Below, one piece after another: positions 28,993-35,535 of a stretch of DNA of 35,535 nucleotides. Origin of the DNA: JAQBQZ01 sp964406475. Its GTDB lineage: Bacteria; Patescibacteriota; Minisyncoccia; Phycocordibacterales; CAIRYW01. Position numbers and translations under genes: made by a program. The stretch is from assembly GCA_964406475.1 (NCBI GenBank), contig CAYORS010000007.1:1-35535 (forward strand). Reading direction: 5' to 3'. Every line of letters begins with the position of its first letter. Position 1 is the first letter of the stretch. The notes beneath the pieces are model-generated. The model made no database searches, was not told where the DNA came from, and was given only the letters and a program-made list of their open reading frames with translations.

Positions 28993-29443
28993 TGGATTCG
29001 TCGCCAGCGAGTGCTTTTTTAATGCATTCTGGGCAGAGATGCTTGATGGCTTTTCTATGTAGCCCTGGTGACACACCCTCTTCGTGTTCCAATAGCACAT
29101 TAACAGTCGACCAAAAGTAACTTGGGGGAAAACCACAGGCGATTGGCTCATCGGTGTATCGTAGGGTGTTGTTGCAGCCAAAACAATCGCACTTGATTGT
29201 GGTTCTTGTAATTACCTTTGGGGACCAATCCGGTTTACCTTTTAACTTTCCGGATAACCACCCCGTATCTCCGCTTCGAAGTGTTTGCATCCAGCAATCA
29301 TAGCAAATAGTGAATAGCTCTCTTCCTTGACTTTTCCCAGTTGAGTTGTGTGTTGCTGAAAAGGTTTGTATCACCGTTTCATCATTCCCTAGGTGTGATA
29401 TATCACAGCACGGACAGGTAAAAGCATATGTTGTCGTAATCAT
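28985..29443 (-). CDS. Cys-rich zinc-ribbon-like protein
   Basis: 152 residues. Four Cys pairs or clusters suggest two zinc sites: CPCC near residue 10 with CYDC near 47, and CDCFGC near 88 with CPEC near 138. Between them are WLSGKLKGKPDW and an aromatic segment GFPPSYFWSTVNVLL. No nuclease or helicase motif is visible, so DNA, RNA or protein binding are all possible. It is minus-strand, alone, and overlaps the GNAT gene tail-to-tail by four bases. I recognise no family. Confidence 0.6.
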   Translation of the reverse strand: MITTTYAFTCPCCDISHLGNDETVIQTFSATHNSTGKSQGRELFTICYDCWMQTLRSGDTGWLSGKLKGKPDWSPKVITRTTIKCDCFGCNNTLRYTDEPIACGFPPSYFWSTVNVLLEHEEGVSPGLHRKAIKHLCPECIKKALAGDESKT

Positions 29444-29453
29444 GTAGGAACAT

Positions 29454-29481
29454 TTGGTTCAGGCTTAAAATACTATATAAT
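29454..29481 (+). promoter_or_regulatory. scpA promoter
   Basis: -35 TTGGTT (29454-29459), 16-nt spacer, -10 TATAAT (29476-29481). The ATG pair at 29495/29498 follows closely, with a predicted leader of 7-10 nt. Confidence 0.65.
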
Positions 29482-29494
29482 ACTAGATATTGCA

Positions 29495-30229
29495 ATGATG
29501 ACATTTAAAATCAAAACCGAAGTATTCGAAGGTCCGCTCGATCTTTTACTTGATCTTGTTGAAAAGCGAAAGCTTCTCATCAACGATATTTCACTTGCTC
29601 TTGTTACAGATGACTATCTTTCCCACTTGTCTCATCTTGAAACAACAGACAATTCATCACGTACAGATTTTATTTTGATTGCATCAACACTTCTGCTTAT
29701 CAAATCTCGCTCACTTCTCCCATCTCTTGATCTAAAGGAAGAGGAAGAGCATAGTATTGAAGAACTCGAAACACGTCTCAAAATGCTTCAGATCATACGA
29801 GAAGGTGGTCTTGTGCTTGGGGGTATTTTTGGCAAAAAAATTATTTTTAATTCCGACTCTTCGTTGCCGGTGGTTCCTGTTTTTTCGCCACATCATTCAA
29901 TTACGCTACTTGCGTTAGGGCAGTCTATTCACCAGATTATTAGTCGTCTTCCAAAAACAGAAAAAATCCAAAAAGCAATAATCAAACAAGTTATCTCTCT
30001 TGAAGAAATGATTGATCGTTTGACAGTGCGTATACAATCAAGTTTATCTCTCAGTTTTAAGCAGTTTACACACGGATCTCCACAATCCAAGGAGCAAAAA
30101 GTAGAAGTAATTGTGGGTTTTCTTGCAATGCTTGAGCTTGTCAAACAGGGTATTGTAGATGCGATACAAGAAAACCATTTTGATGATATTAAAATGGAGA
30201 CAACATCTATCGGTGTACCTCGTTATTAA
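29495..30229 (+). CDS. scpA: Segregation and condensation protein A (kleisin)
   Basis: 244 residues. The N-terminus (FEGPLDLLLDLVEKRKLLIN then DISLALVTDDYLSHL) is the ScpA signature that binds the SMC neck; LIASTLLLIKSRSLLPSL follows. The C-terminal winged helix (about 170-230) includes VIVGFLAMLELVKQGIVDA. ScpA bridges the SMC dimer and recruits ScpB. It is followed after 26 bases by scpB, the usual pairing; smc itself is not in the window. Two adjacent ATG codons (29495, 29498) are possible starts. Confidence 0.93.
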   Translation: MMTFKIKTEVFEGPLDLLLDLVEKRKLLINDISLALVTDDYLSHLSHLETTDNSSRTDFILIASTLLLIKSRSLLPSLDLKEEEEHSIEELETRLKMLQIIREGGLVLGGIFGKKIIFNSDSSLPVVPVFSPHHSITLLALGQSIHQIISRLPKTEKIQKAIIKQVISLEEMIDRLTVRIQSSLSLSFKQFTHGSPQSKEQKVEVIVGFLAMLELVKQGIVDAIQENHFDDIKMETTSIGVPRY

Positions 30230-30255
30230 TTTTTTGTATAATATAATATGACAGT

Positions 30256-30849
30256 ATGGAAAAAAATCTAAACACAGAAAAACTAATTGAAGCATTGCTC
30301 TTTTGGAAGGGTGAGCCTGTCTCAAAAAAAGAATTAGTACAGATCTCAAAAACCTCTCTCGAAGAGATCGAGAGTGCGCTCGCGAGTCTCAATGAATCTC
30401 TCAAAGATAGAGGACTGATTCTTGTGTTTACTGAAGATACTGTGATGCTCGGTACTCATCCCGAAGCTTCAAAAATGATAGAAGAAATGCGCAAAGAAGA
30501 GTTATCAAAAGAGCTTTCAAAGGCAACACTCGAGACTTTGTCTATTGTTTTGTATATGCATCCTATACGACGAAGTCTTATTGACTATATTCGTGGAGTG
30601 AATTCCCAGTTTAGTTTGCGACATCTTGAAATGAGAGGGTTTGTTGAGAAGGTTTCTGATGAGAGTGATAGTCGTGTTTTTTTGTATAGACCTACATTAC
30701 TAGCACTTTCTTTCTTGGGAGTGTCTAAAGTCGAAGACATCGAAGGTTTTCTCGATATCAAAGAAAAGTTATCTGCTTTTATGGCAAAAAAAGATCAAGA
30801 TATAGCACCTGACACTTCTTCACCTTCTTATGTGGCACAAGAAGATTAA
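30256..30849 (+). CDS. scpB: Segregation and condensation protein B
   Basis: 197 residues forming two winged-helix domains. Family segments are IEALLFWKGEPVSKKELVQI, LSKATLETLSIVLYMHPIRR and IDYIRGVNSQFSLRHLEMRG. ScpB dimers bind the ScpA linker in the SMC-ScpAB complex, which compacts and separates chromosomes. A separate TATAAT precedes it (about 30236). The 3' end overlaps the start of the D,D-carboxypeptidase gene by 20 bases, linking segregation to wall synthesis in one transcript. Confidence 0.92.
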   Translation: MEKNLNTEKLIEALLFWKGEPVSKKELVQISKTSLEEIESALASLNESLKDRGLILVFTEDTVMLGTHPEASKMIEEMRKEELSKELSKATLETLSIVLYMHPIRRSLIDYIRGVNSQFSLRHLEMRGFVEKVSDESDSRVFLYRPTLLALSFLGVSKVEDIEGFLDIKEKLSAFMAKKDQDIAPDTSSPSYVAQED

Positions 30850-31747
30850 AAAACATTATAATGCCTTTACGCACCCCATTGTTGTTTTGTACATCTCTCT
30901 TTTTATCTTTTGCTCATTTATTGCCTTATCATACGAAAGTTCTGGTTCATCATTCATTTTTAATTTTAAAAAAAGTAAGGTAAATAAGCTCCATAATATA
31001 GAACTTACCGCAAAAGCTGTGTATGTTTTTGACGACAAAGAACAAAAAGTTCTTTTTGAAAAAAACGCGCACACAGCATTTCCTATTGCGTCTATTACAA
31101 AACTTATGACGGCACGATGTGCTCTCGATACTCTGGGTGAGAATAATCTCGTTCTTGTACCAGACAGTGTGTTTGCTCTCAATGACAATACAGACCCTAA
31201 AGATGCGTATGAATCATGGTCTGTCCAAAATCTCGTCACATATACTCTTATCGAATCTTCTAACGAAGGAGCAGAAGCTCTCGGTTATGCTCTCGGTGGA
31301 GAAGAAAAAACTCTTTTGTGTATGAACAAAAAAGCTTCTGACCTGGGTCTTGTAGACACTTCTTTTTATAATGTATCTGGTCTGGATCAAGACATATCCC
31401 ATGCAGGAGCATATGCCTCTGCTCAAAATGTGTATATGCTTATGAAATCTGTATTCGATGCATATCCACACATACTCTCAAAAACTTCATATATAAACTA
31501 TCTCGTTTATTCAAGAAATGGTATAATTCATAACGCTCACAATACTAATCTTGTCAGTGATAAAATAGTTGGTATTGTTGCATCAAAAACAGGAAACACA
31601 CTTTTGGCGGGAGGTAATCTTGTCTATATTATGAATGCAGGGATACAACATAATATATACGTTGTTATTCTTGGATCAACAAAAGAAGCTCGATTTGAAG
31701 ATGCTCTCATTTTAAACGATGCAATTATAAAATCATTTGGAAAATAA
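30830..31747 (+). CDS. D-alanyl-D-alanine carboxypeptidase (peptidase S11)
   Basis: 305 residues. Signal anchor at about 16-35. The penicillin-binding active site is complete: ASITK (S88, K91), SSN (143-145) and KTG (253-255). S11 enzymes trim the terminal D-Ala from peptidoglycan stem peptides outside the membrane. The C-terminal domain of E. coli PBP5 is absent, giving a compact enzyme. It starts inside scpB and is followed after three bases by mraY, at the head of the wall-synthesis genes. Unlike the related hydrolase at 214-1194 it is intact. Confidence 0.92.
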   Translation: MWHKKIKKHYNAFTHPIVVLYISLFIFCSFIALSYESSGSSFIFNFKKSKVNKLHNIELTAKAVYVFDDKEQKVLFEKNAHTAFPIASITKLMTARCALDTLGENNLVLVPDSVFALNDNTDPKDAYESWSVQNLVTYTLIESSNEGAEALGYALGGEEKTLLCMNKKASDLGLVDTSFYNVSGLDQDISHAGAYASAQNVYMLMKSVFDAYPHILSKTSYINYLVYSRNGIIHNAHNTNLVSDKIVGIVASKTGNTLLAGGNLVYIMNAGIQHNIYVVILGSTKEARFEDALILNDAIIKSFGK

Positions 31748-31750
31748 TCT

Positions 31751-32821
31751 ATGATTGAAAATATTATAAAAGTTTTTGGACCATCTGCATTATCTTTTCT
31801 TATTGGTATTGCTATTACACCAACCATCACACATTTTTTATACAAATATAAAGCGTGGAAAAAAAGGTCAGGTAAAATAACAACTGACGGTCATATTGCT
31901 ACTGTTTTTAATGAGATTCACAAAGAAAAAGAAGTAGGCACTCCTCGTCTTGGTGGAACTGTGATTTGGATTAGTGTTTTTGTGACAGCCCTTGCTCTGT
32001 GGAGTATTTCAAAACTCTTTCCCACACAAGACACATTGAAGCTTGATTTTATTAGTCGTAGTCAAACATGGATACCGCTTGCAACCCTTATGTTCGGTGC
32101 TCTTGTGGGTATGATAGATGATCTTATGGAAATATACGGCACATCTGGATACAAAGCAGGTGGGATGTCACTCTCCAAAAGACTTGTGTTTGTAGGTACT
32201 GTTGGTTTTTTGTGTGGCGCATGGTTTTTTAATAAGCTCGATGTATCAAGTGTCAATCTGTTTTTTGGTTCTTCTTTTGATTTGGGACTTCTGTTTATTC
32301 CATTTTTTGCACTTGTAATGCTCTTTATCTACTCTGGCGGAGTCATTGACGGTATTGATGGATTGGCAGGTGGAGTATTTGCTATTATGTTTTCCTCGTA
32401 TGCGGGTATTGCATTTGCTCAACATCAAATCAATCTCGCTGCATTCTGTGCTGTGGTTGTGGGAGGAATTCTTGCGTTTTTATGGTTCAATATTCCTCCT
32501 GCACGATTCTATATGTCAGAGACAGGGACTATGGCTTTGACAATGACACTAACTGTTGTTGCTTTTATGACCGATAGTCTCGGAGGAGGGCATGGAATTT
32601 TTGTTTTACCGATTGTTGCAATACCTCTTGTTGTGACAACCTTTTCTGATGTAATCCAGCTTTTATCGAAAAAGATAAGGGGCAAAAAGATTTTTCATGT
32701 TGCACCAATACATCATCATTTTGAAGCGCTCGGATGGCCATCATACAAGGTGACTATGCGATATTGGGTTCTTTCTATTGTGTTTGGGATTATTGGGCTT
32801 TGTATTGCACTCATCAAATAA
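31751..32821 (+). CDS. mraY: Phospho-N-acetylmuramoyl-pentapeptide-transferase
   Basis: 356 residues with about ten transmembrane helices. MraY transfers phospho-MurNAc-pentapeptide from UDP to undecaprenyl phosphate, making lipid I. Catalytic segments are VGMIDDLMEIYG (Asp pair), VIDGIDGLAGG and the His-rich loop VAPIHHHFEALGW near the C-terminus. The stretch EVGTPRLGGTVIW matches the N-terminal PT-x-GG region. It is cotranscribed with the carboxypeptidase upstream; ftsW begins one base after its stop. Confidence 0.96.
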   Translation: MIENIIKVFGPSALSFLIGIAITPTITHFLYKYKAWKKRSGKITTDGHIATVFNEIHKEKEVGTPRLGGTVIWISVFVTALALWSISKLFPTQDTLKLDFISRSQTWIPLATLMFGALVGMIDDLMEIYGTSGYKAGGMSLSKRLVFVGTVGFLCGAWFFNKLDVSSVNLFFGSSFDLGLLFIPFFALVMLFIYSGGVIDGIDGLAGGVFAIMFSSYAGIAFAQHQINLAAFCAVVVGGILAFLWFNIPPARFYMSETGTMALTMTLTVVAFMTDSLGGGHGIFVLPIVAIPLVVTTFSDVIQLLSKKIRGKKIFHVAPIHHHFEALGWPSYKVTMRYWVLSIVFGIIGLCIALIK

Positions 32822-32822
32822 T

Positions 32823-33923
32823 ATGAAGAAGAAAATAGATAAAACTTTTTTCTTTTCTTTTCTTATTCTCATTGTTGCTGGTTTTTTTATTTTTTCATCT
32901 GCATCACTAGGTCTGCTTGCTAAAAACGAAAGCAGGTTCACCTCTATTGCTTTTAATCAGATTTTTTTTGGACTTTTTTTGGGAACTATTACATGTATTA
33001 TTACTACTCATATCCCTGTTAAATTTTGGAAAAAATTCTCTTTGCTTATTTTTGTTTTGACAAGTATTCTTGCTCTTTTGGTTTTTGTGCCAGGGATTGG
33101 TTGGAGTCATGGTGGTGCGACACGGTGGGTTACTATATTAGGGGTTCATTTTCAGCCATCTGAACTTCTCAAAATCGGATATGTTTTTTATTTGGCAGCA
33201 GTTTTGTCAAAATACAAAAACAAGATTTCTGAATTCAAATACGGACTTCTTCCTTTTTTAATTCTCACTGGCATTGTGGCTCTTCTGATTTTGACCGAAC
33301 CAGATAATGATACTTTTTTTATGACAGCTTTGGCAGGGTTTTGTATGTATTTTGTTTCTGGTGCACGTTTCAAGCATATCGCGATTTTGGGGTGTATCGG
33401 GATTGTGGGAATCATCACTATTGTGATAGTAAGACCTTATGTTCTTTCGCGTATTATGACATTTATACATCCGGCACAAAATGCTCTTACATCAGGGTAT
33501 CAAATACAGCAGTCTCTTATTGCTATAGGTTCAGGAGGTATTTTTGGCAAAGGTTTTGGTCAAAGTAGTCAAAAGTTTAACTTTTTGCCAGAACCTGTAG
33601 GTGATTCTATTTTTGCTGTTGCCTCAGAGGAGTTTGGGCTTATTGGAAGTGTCATTATCATTCTTGCTTTTGTTTTTTTTGCATTACGAGGACTCAAAAT
33701 AGCATCTCGTGTCAATGATGATTTTAGTAGACTTGTTGTGATTGGTATTGTTATACTTATTATTGTTGGGTCGTTTCTGAATATAGCGGCGATGCTTGCA
33801 ATCATCCCTTTGACGGGGACACCTCTGATTTTTGTCAGTCAAGGAGGCACAGCACTTTTTATTGCGATGGCAGAGGTGGGTATTATTTTGAGTATTTCTA
33901 AGTTACAAAAAAAGTTTAATTGA
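32823..33923 (+). CDS. ftsW: FtsW/RodA/SpoVE-family peptidoglycan polymerase
   Basis: 366 residues from ATG 32823, with about ten transmembrane helices. SEDS-family marks are GGATRWVTILGVHFQPSELL, EPDNDTFFM (the catalytic EPD region) and FGKGFGQSSQKFNFLPEPVG with DSIFAVASEEFGLIG. SEDS proteins polymerise lipid II. FtsW rather than RodA is inferred from its place between mraY and murG in the division/cell-wall cluster. The usual murD between mraY and ftsW is missing here. Confidence 0.93.
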   Translation: MKKKIDKTFFFSFLILIVAGFFIFSSASLGLLAKNESRFTSIAFNQIFFGLFLGTITCIITTHIPVKFWKKFSLLIFVLTSILALLVFVPGIGWSHGGATRWVTILGVHFQPSELLKIGYVFYLAAVLSKYKNKISEFKYGLLPFLILTGIVALLILTEPDNDTFFMTALAGFCMYFVSGARFKHIAILGCIGIVGIITIVIVRPYVLSRIMTFIHPAQNALTSGYQIQQSLIAIGSGGIFGKGFGQSSQKFNFLPEPVGDSIFAVASEEFGLIGSVIIILAFVFFALRGLKIASRVNDDFSRLVVIGIVILIIVGSFLNIAAMLAIIPLTGTPLIFVSQGGTALFIAMAEVGIILSISKLQKKFN

Positions 33924-33938
33924 TTAATTTATTTTTTT

Positions 33939-35066
33939 ATGAAAATTGTACTAGCAGGAGGAGGATCGGGTGGGCACTTTTATCCGCTTATCGCAATCAC
34001 TCAAAGTATTCGCGATATTGTCAAAGAAAAAAGTCTTCTCCAAATAAAAATTTATTATCTCGCTTCATCACCTTATAATGCTGGTGTGCTTTTTGATAAC
34101 GAGATCGAATTTCACAAAATATATGGAGGCAAGATTCGTCGTTACTTTTCTTTGCAAAATGCTATTGATATTTTTTTGACAGGTATTGGATTTGTGACTA
34201 CTTTTTTTAAAGTGTTTAGTATTTTCCCTGATGTGGTGATTAGCAAGGGTGGGTTTATGAGTTTACCTGTTGTATTTGCTGCACATATACTCGGTATTCC
34301 CATCATTATTCATGAGAGTGACAGTGTTCCTGGAAGAGCCAACCTATGGGCTGCAAAGTATGCAACCAAAATAGCTGTATCGTATCAAGAAGCTGCTAGT
34401 TTTTTTGACAAAAAAAAGGTAGCCTGGACTGGCAATCCTTTACGTAAAGAAATACTAACACCCCTCAAAGAAGGTGCGGCAGAATATTTGAAGCTTGAGG
34501 CAAATATTCCAACAATTGTCATTGTTGGTGGTTCTTTGGGAGCTCAGGTATTAAACAATGCAGTCCTTGATAGTCTCAAAAACCTTCTCGAGTCATATCA
34601 GATAATCCATCAAACAGGGAAGCTTAATTTTAAAGAAGTTCAAACAACCTCAGGTGTTATACTCGAAGACTTCCCATACAAAGATCGTTATCACGCGTTC
34701 GATTATCTCAATGAACTTGCTTTGCGTATGGTGGGGGGAGTTGCAGATATCATTGTATCGCGAGGAGGATCTACTATTTTTGAAATCGCTTCTTGGGGTG
34801 TACCTTCAATCATTGTGCCTATTACGGATAGTAATGGTGATCATCAAAGAAAAAATTCTTACAATTATGCTCGTTCTGGAGCTGCCTTGGTCATCGATGA
34901 AAACAATTTTACTCCCGAAATCCTTGCAATAGAAATCAAAGATATTCTTGAAAACAAAGAGCGTATGGCAAAAATGCATGAAGCTGCTCTTGCTTTTGCA
35001 AAGACAGATGCTGCATATCATATTGCACAAGCAGCAATCGATATTGCTCTCGAACACGAAAAGTAA
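33939..35066 (+). CDS. murG: UDP-N-acetylglucosamine--lipid I GlcNAc transferase
   Basis: 375 residues of GT-B fold. The N-terminal glycine-rich loop GGGSGGHFYPLIAI binds the lipid diphosphate. ISKGGFMSLPVVFAA and IIHESDSVPGRANLWAA match the family. The donor-binding C-terminal half has VIVGGSLGAQVLNNAV and SRGGSTIFEIASWGVPSIIV. MurG adds GlcNAc to lipid I on the inner membrane face, completing lipid II for FtsW. No Shine-Dalgarno is seen; the start follows an AT-only stretch. Confidence 0.96.
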   Translation: MKIVLAGGGSGGHFYPLIAITQSIRDIVKEKSLLQIKIYYLASSPYNAGVLFDNEIEFHKIYGGKIRRYFSLQNAIDIFLTGIGFVTTFFKVFSIFPDVVISKGGFMSLPVVFAAHILGIPIIIHESDSVPGRANLWAAKYATKIAVSYQEAASFFDKKKVAWTGNPLRKEILTPLKEGAAEYLKLEANIPTIVIVGGSLGAQVLNNAVLDSLKNLLESYQIIHQTGKLNFKEVQTTSGVILEDFPYKDRYHAFDYLNELALRMVGGVADIIVSRGGSTIFEIASWGVPSIIVPITDSNGDHQRKNSYNYARSGAALVIDENNFTPEILAIEIKDILENKERMAKMHEAALAFAKTDAAYHIAQAAIDIALEHEK

Positions 35067-35092
35067 TTAGGCTAGAAATTATTTGTTTTTTT

Positions 35093-35101
35093 TGGTATCA
35101 T
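35093..35101 (+). promoter_or_regulatory. gltX extended -10 box
   Basis: TG-G-TATCAT (35093-35101), six bases before the ATG at 35108, predicting a leaderless mRNA. Upstream is a T-rich run but no clear -35 box. Confidence 0.5.
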
Positions 35102-35107
35102 CGCTTT

Positions 35108-35535
35108 ATGAGTGAACACAAAGTCGTTACGCGGTTTGCCCCTAGTCCCACAGGACTTCTTCATCTTGGTACATACCGTACGGCTATTTTTGCGTATCTT
35201 TTTGCTCGCAAACACCAGGGAGAGTTTGTACTAAGGATTGAAGATACAGACAAAGAAAGATCAAAAAAAGAATACGAAGAAAACATCATCTCATCTCTCA
35301 AATGGCTTGGTATATCGTATGATCGCTTTTATCGACAAAGTGAAAACCTCAGTCGTCATACGTTTTATCTTCAAAAAATGATTAGTGAGGGTACTGCATA
35401 CATTTCTAAAGAAGAAGCAAAAGACGGAAGCGGTGTAATCAAAGAAATTGTTCGTTTCAAAAACCCTAACACAGTTGTTTCTTTTGTTGATGAAATAAAA
35501 GGTCTTGTCCCAATGGACCCAACGACTTTGGGTGA
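35108..35535 (+). CDS. gltX: Glutamate--tRNA ligase, N-terminal part (cut by the window end)
   Basis: The first 142 codons are present and open to the window edge. Class I signature: TRFAPSPTGLLHLGTYRTAI (HIGH as HLGT), then EFVLRIEDTDKERSKKEY, the glutamate-binding segment, and SLKWLGISYD. The KMSKS and anticodon-binding parts lie outside. GluRS charges tRNA-Glu, one copy of which is at the other end of this window. Whether it also charges tRNA-Gln cannot be told from this part. Confidence 0.95.
   Translation, partial: MSEHKVVTRFAPSPTGLLHLGTYRTAIFAYLFARKHQGEFVLRIEDTDKERSKKEYEENIISSLKWLGISYDRFYRQSENLSRHTFYLQKMISEGTAYISKEEAKDGSGVIKEIVRFKNPNTVVSFVDEIKGLVPMDPTTLG

Noticed and set aside
30248..30271. 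Eight-codon leader frame before scpB
   Set aside because: Too short and out of frame with scpB. It arises by chance from the TATAATATG sequence.

Overview
The window looks like chromosomal DNA of a Patescibacteria/CPR bacterium, most likely of the Parcubacteria type. This is inferred from composition and gene style: the DNA is AT-rich and densely packed, proteins are short, aminoacyl-tRNA synthetases lack domains (AlaRS without the C-terminal domain, AspRS without the GAD insertion), Shine-Dalgarno sequences are mostly absent, and many small proteins have no recognisable family. The standard genetic code fits all genes. I cannot place the organism below that level from sequence alone.

Layout. 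1-1194: a minus-strand tRNA-Glu(CTC) whose terminator is a very long palindrome, then a serine beta-lactamase/PBP-like gene broken by one in-frame TAG. 1219-4326: small hypothetical genes around a compact alaS. 4407-6868: an actin-fold PilM/FtsA-like gene and a single-pass membrane protein. 6914-10994: a translation/transcription block, infA-rpmJ-rpsM-rpsK-rpsD-rpoA-rplQ-rplM-rpsI, in classical order. 11042-11790: a Y1/REP-associated tyrosine transposase (RAYT) with three copies of one 23-bp palindrome: one at its stop codon, one inside its reading frame, and one upstream of its start, touching the grpE promoter. 11847-16350: chaperone genes grpE, dnaK and dnaJ with two small genes between. 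16466-19463: an accessory run of small, mostly self-terminated genes (dTMP-kinase-like, cupin, CYTH, GreA-like, HD). 19632-22012: an EamA-like transporter, a Cys-rich membrane protein, a GRDP-like protein behind a structured leader, and a methyltransferase remnant. 22072-24640: an unknown protein overlapping a 7TM histidine kinase. 24678-28988: trpS, tyrS (minus), then aspS behind a T-box riboswitch, and a GNAT gene. 28985-29443: a minus-strand zinc-ribbon-like protein. 29495-35066: scpA-scpB-D,D-carboxypeptidase-mraY-ftsW-murG, which joins chromosome segregation to cell-wall and division genes. The window ends inside gltX.

Two elements stand out. The first is the RAYT whose own coding sequence contains, in frame, the palindrome that flanks it. 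The second is a T-box leader (core sequence at 26936-26949, with mutually exclusive antiterminator and terminator) upstream of aspS; T-boxes are best known from Firmicutes and Actinobacteria. A third theme is transcription: many genes have a recognisable -10 box ending only 6-10 nt before the start codon, so leaderless or nearly leaderless mRNAs appear common.
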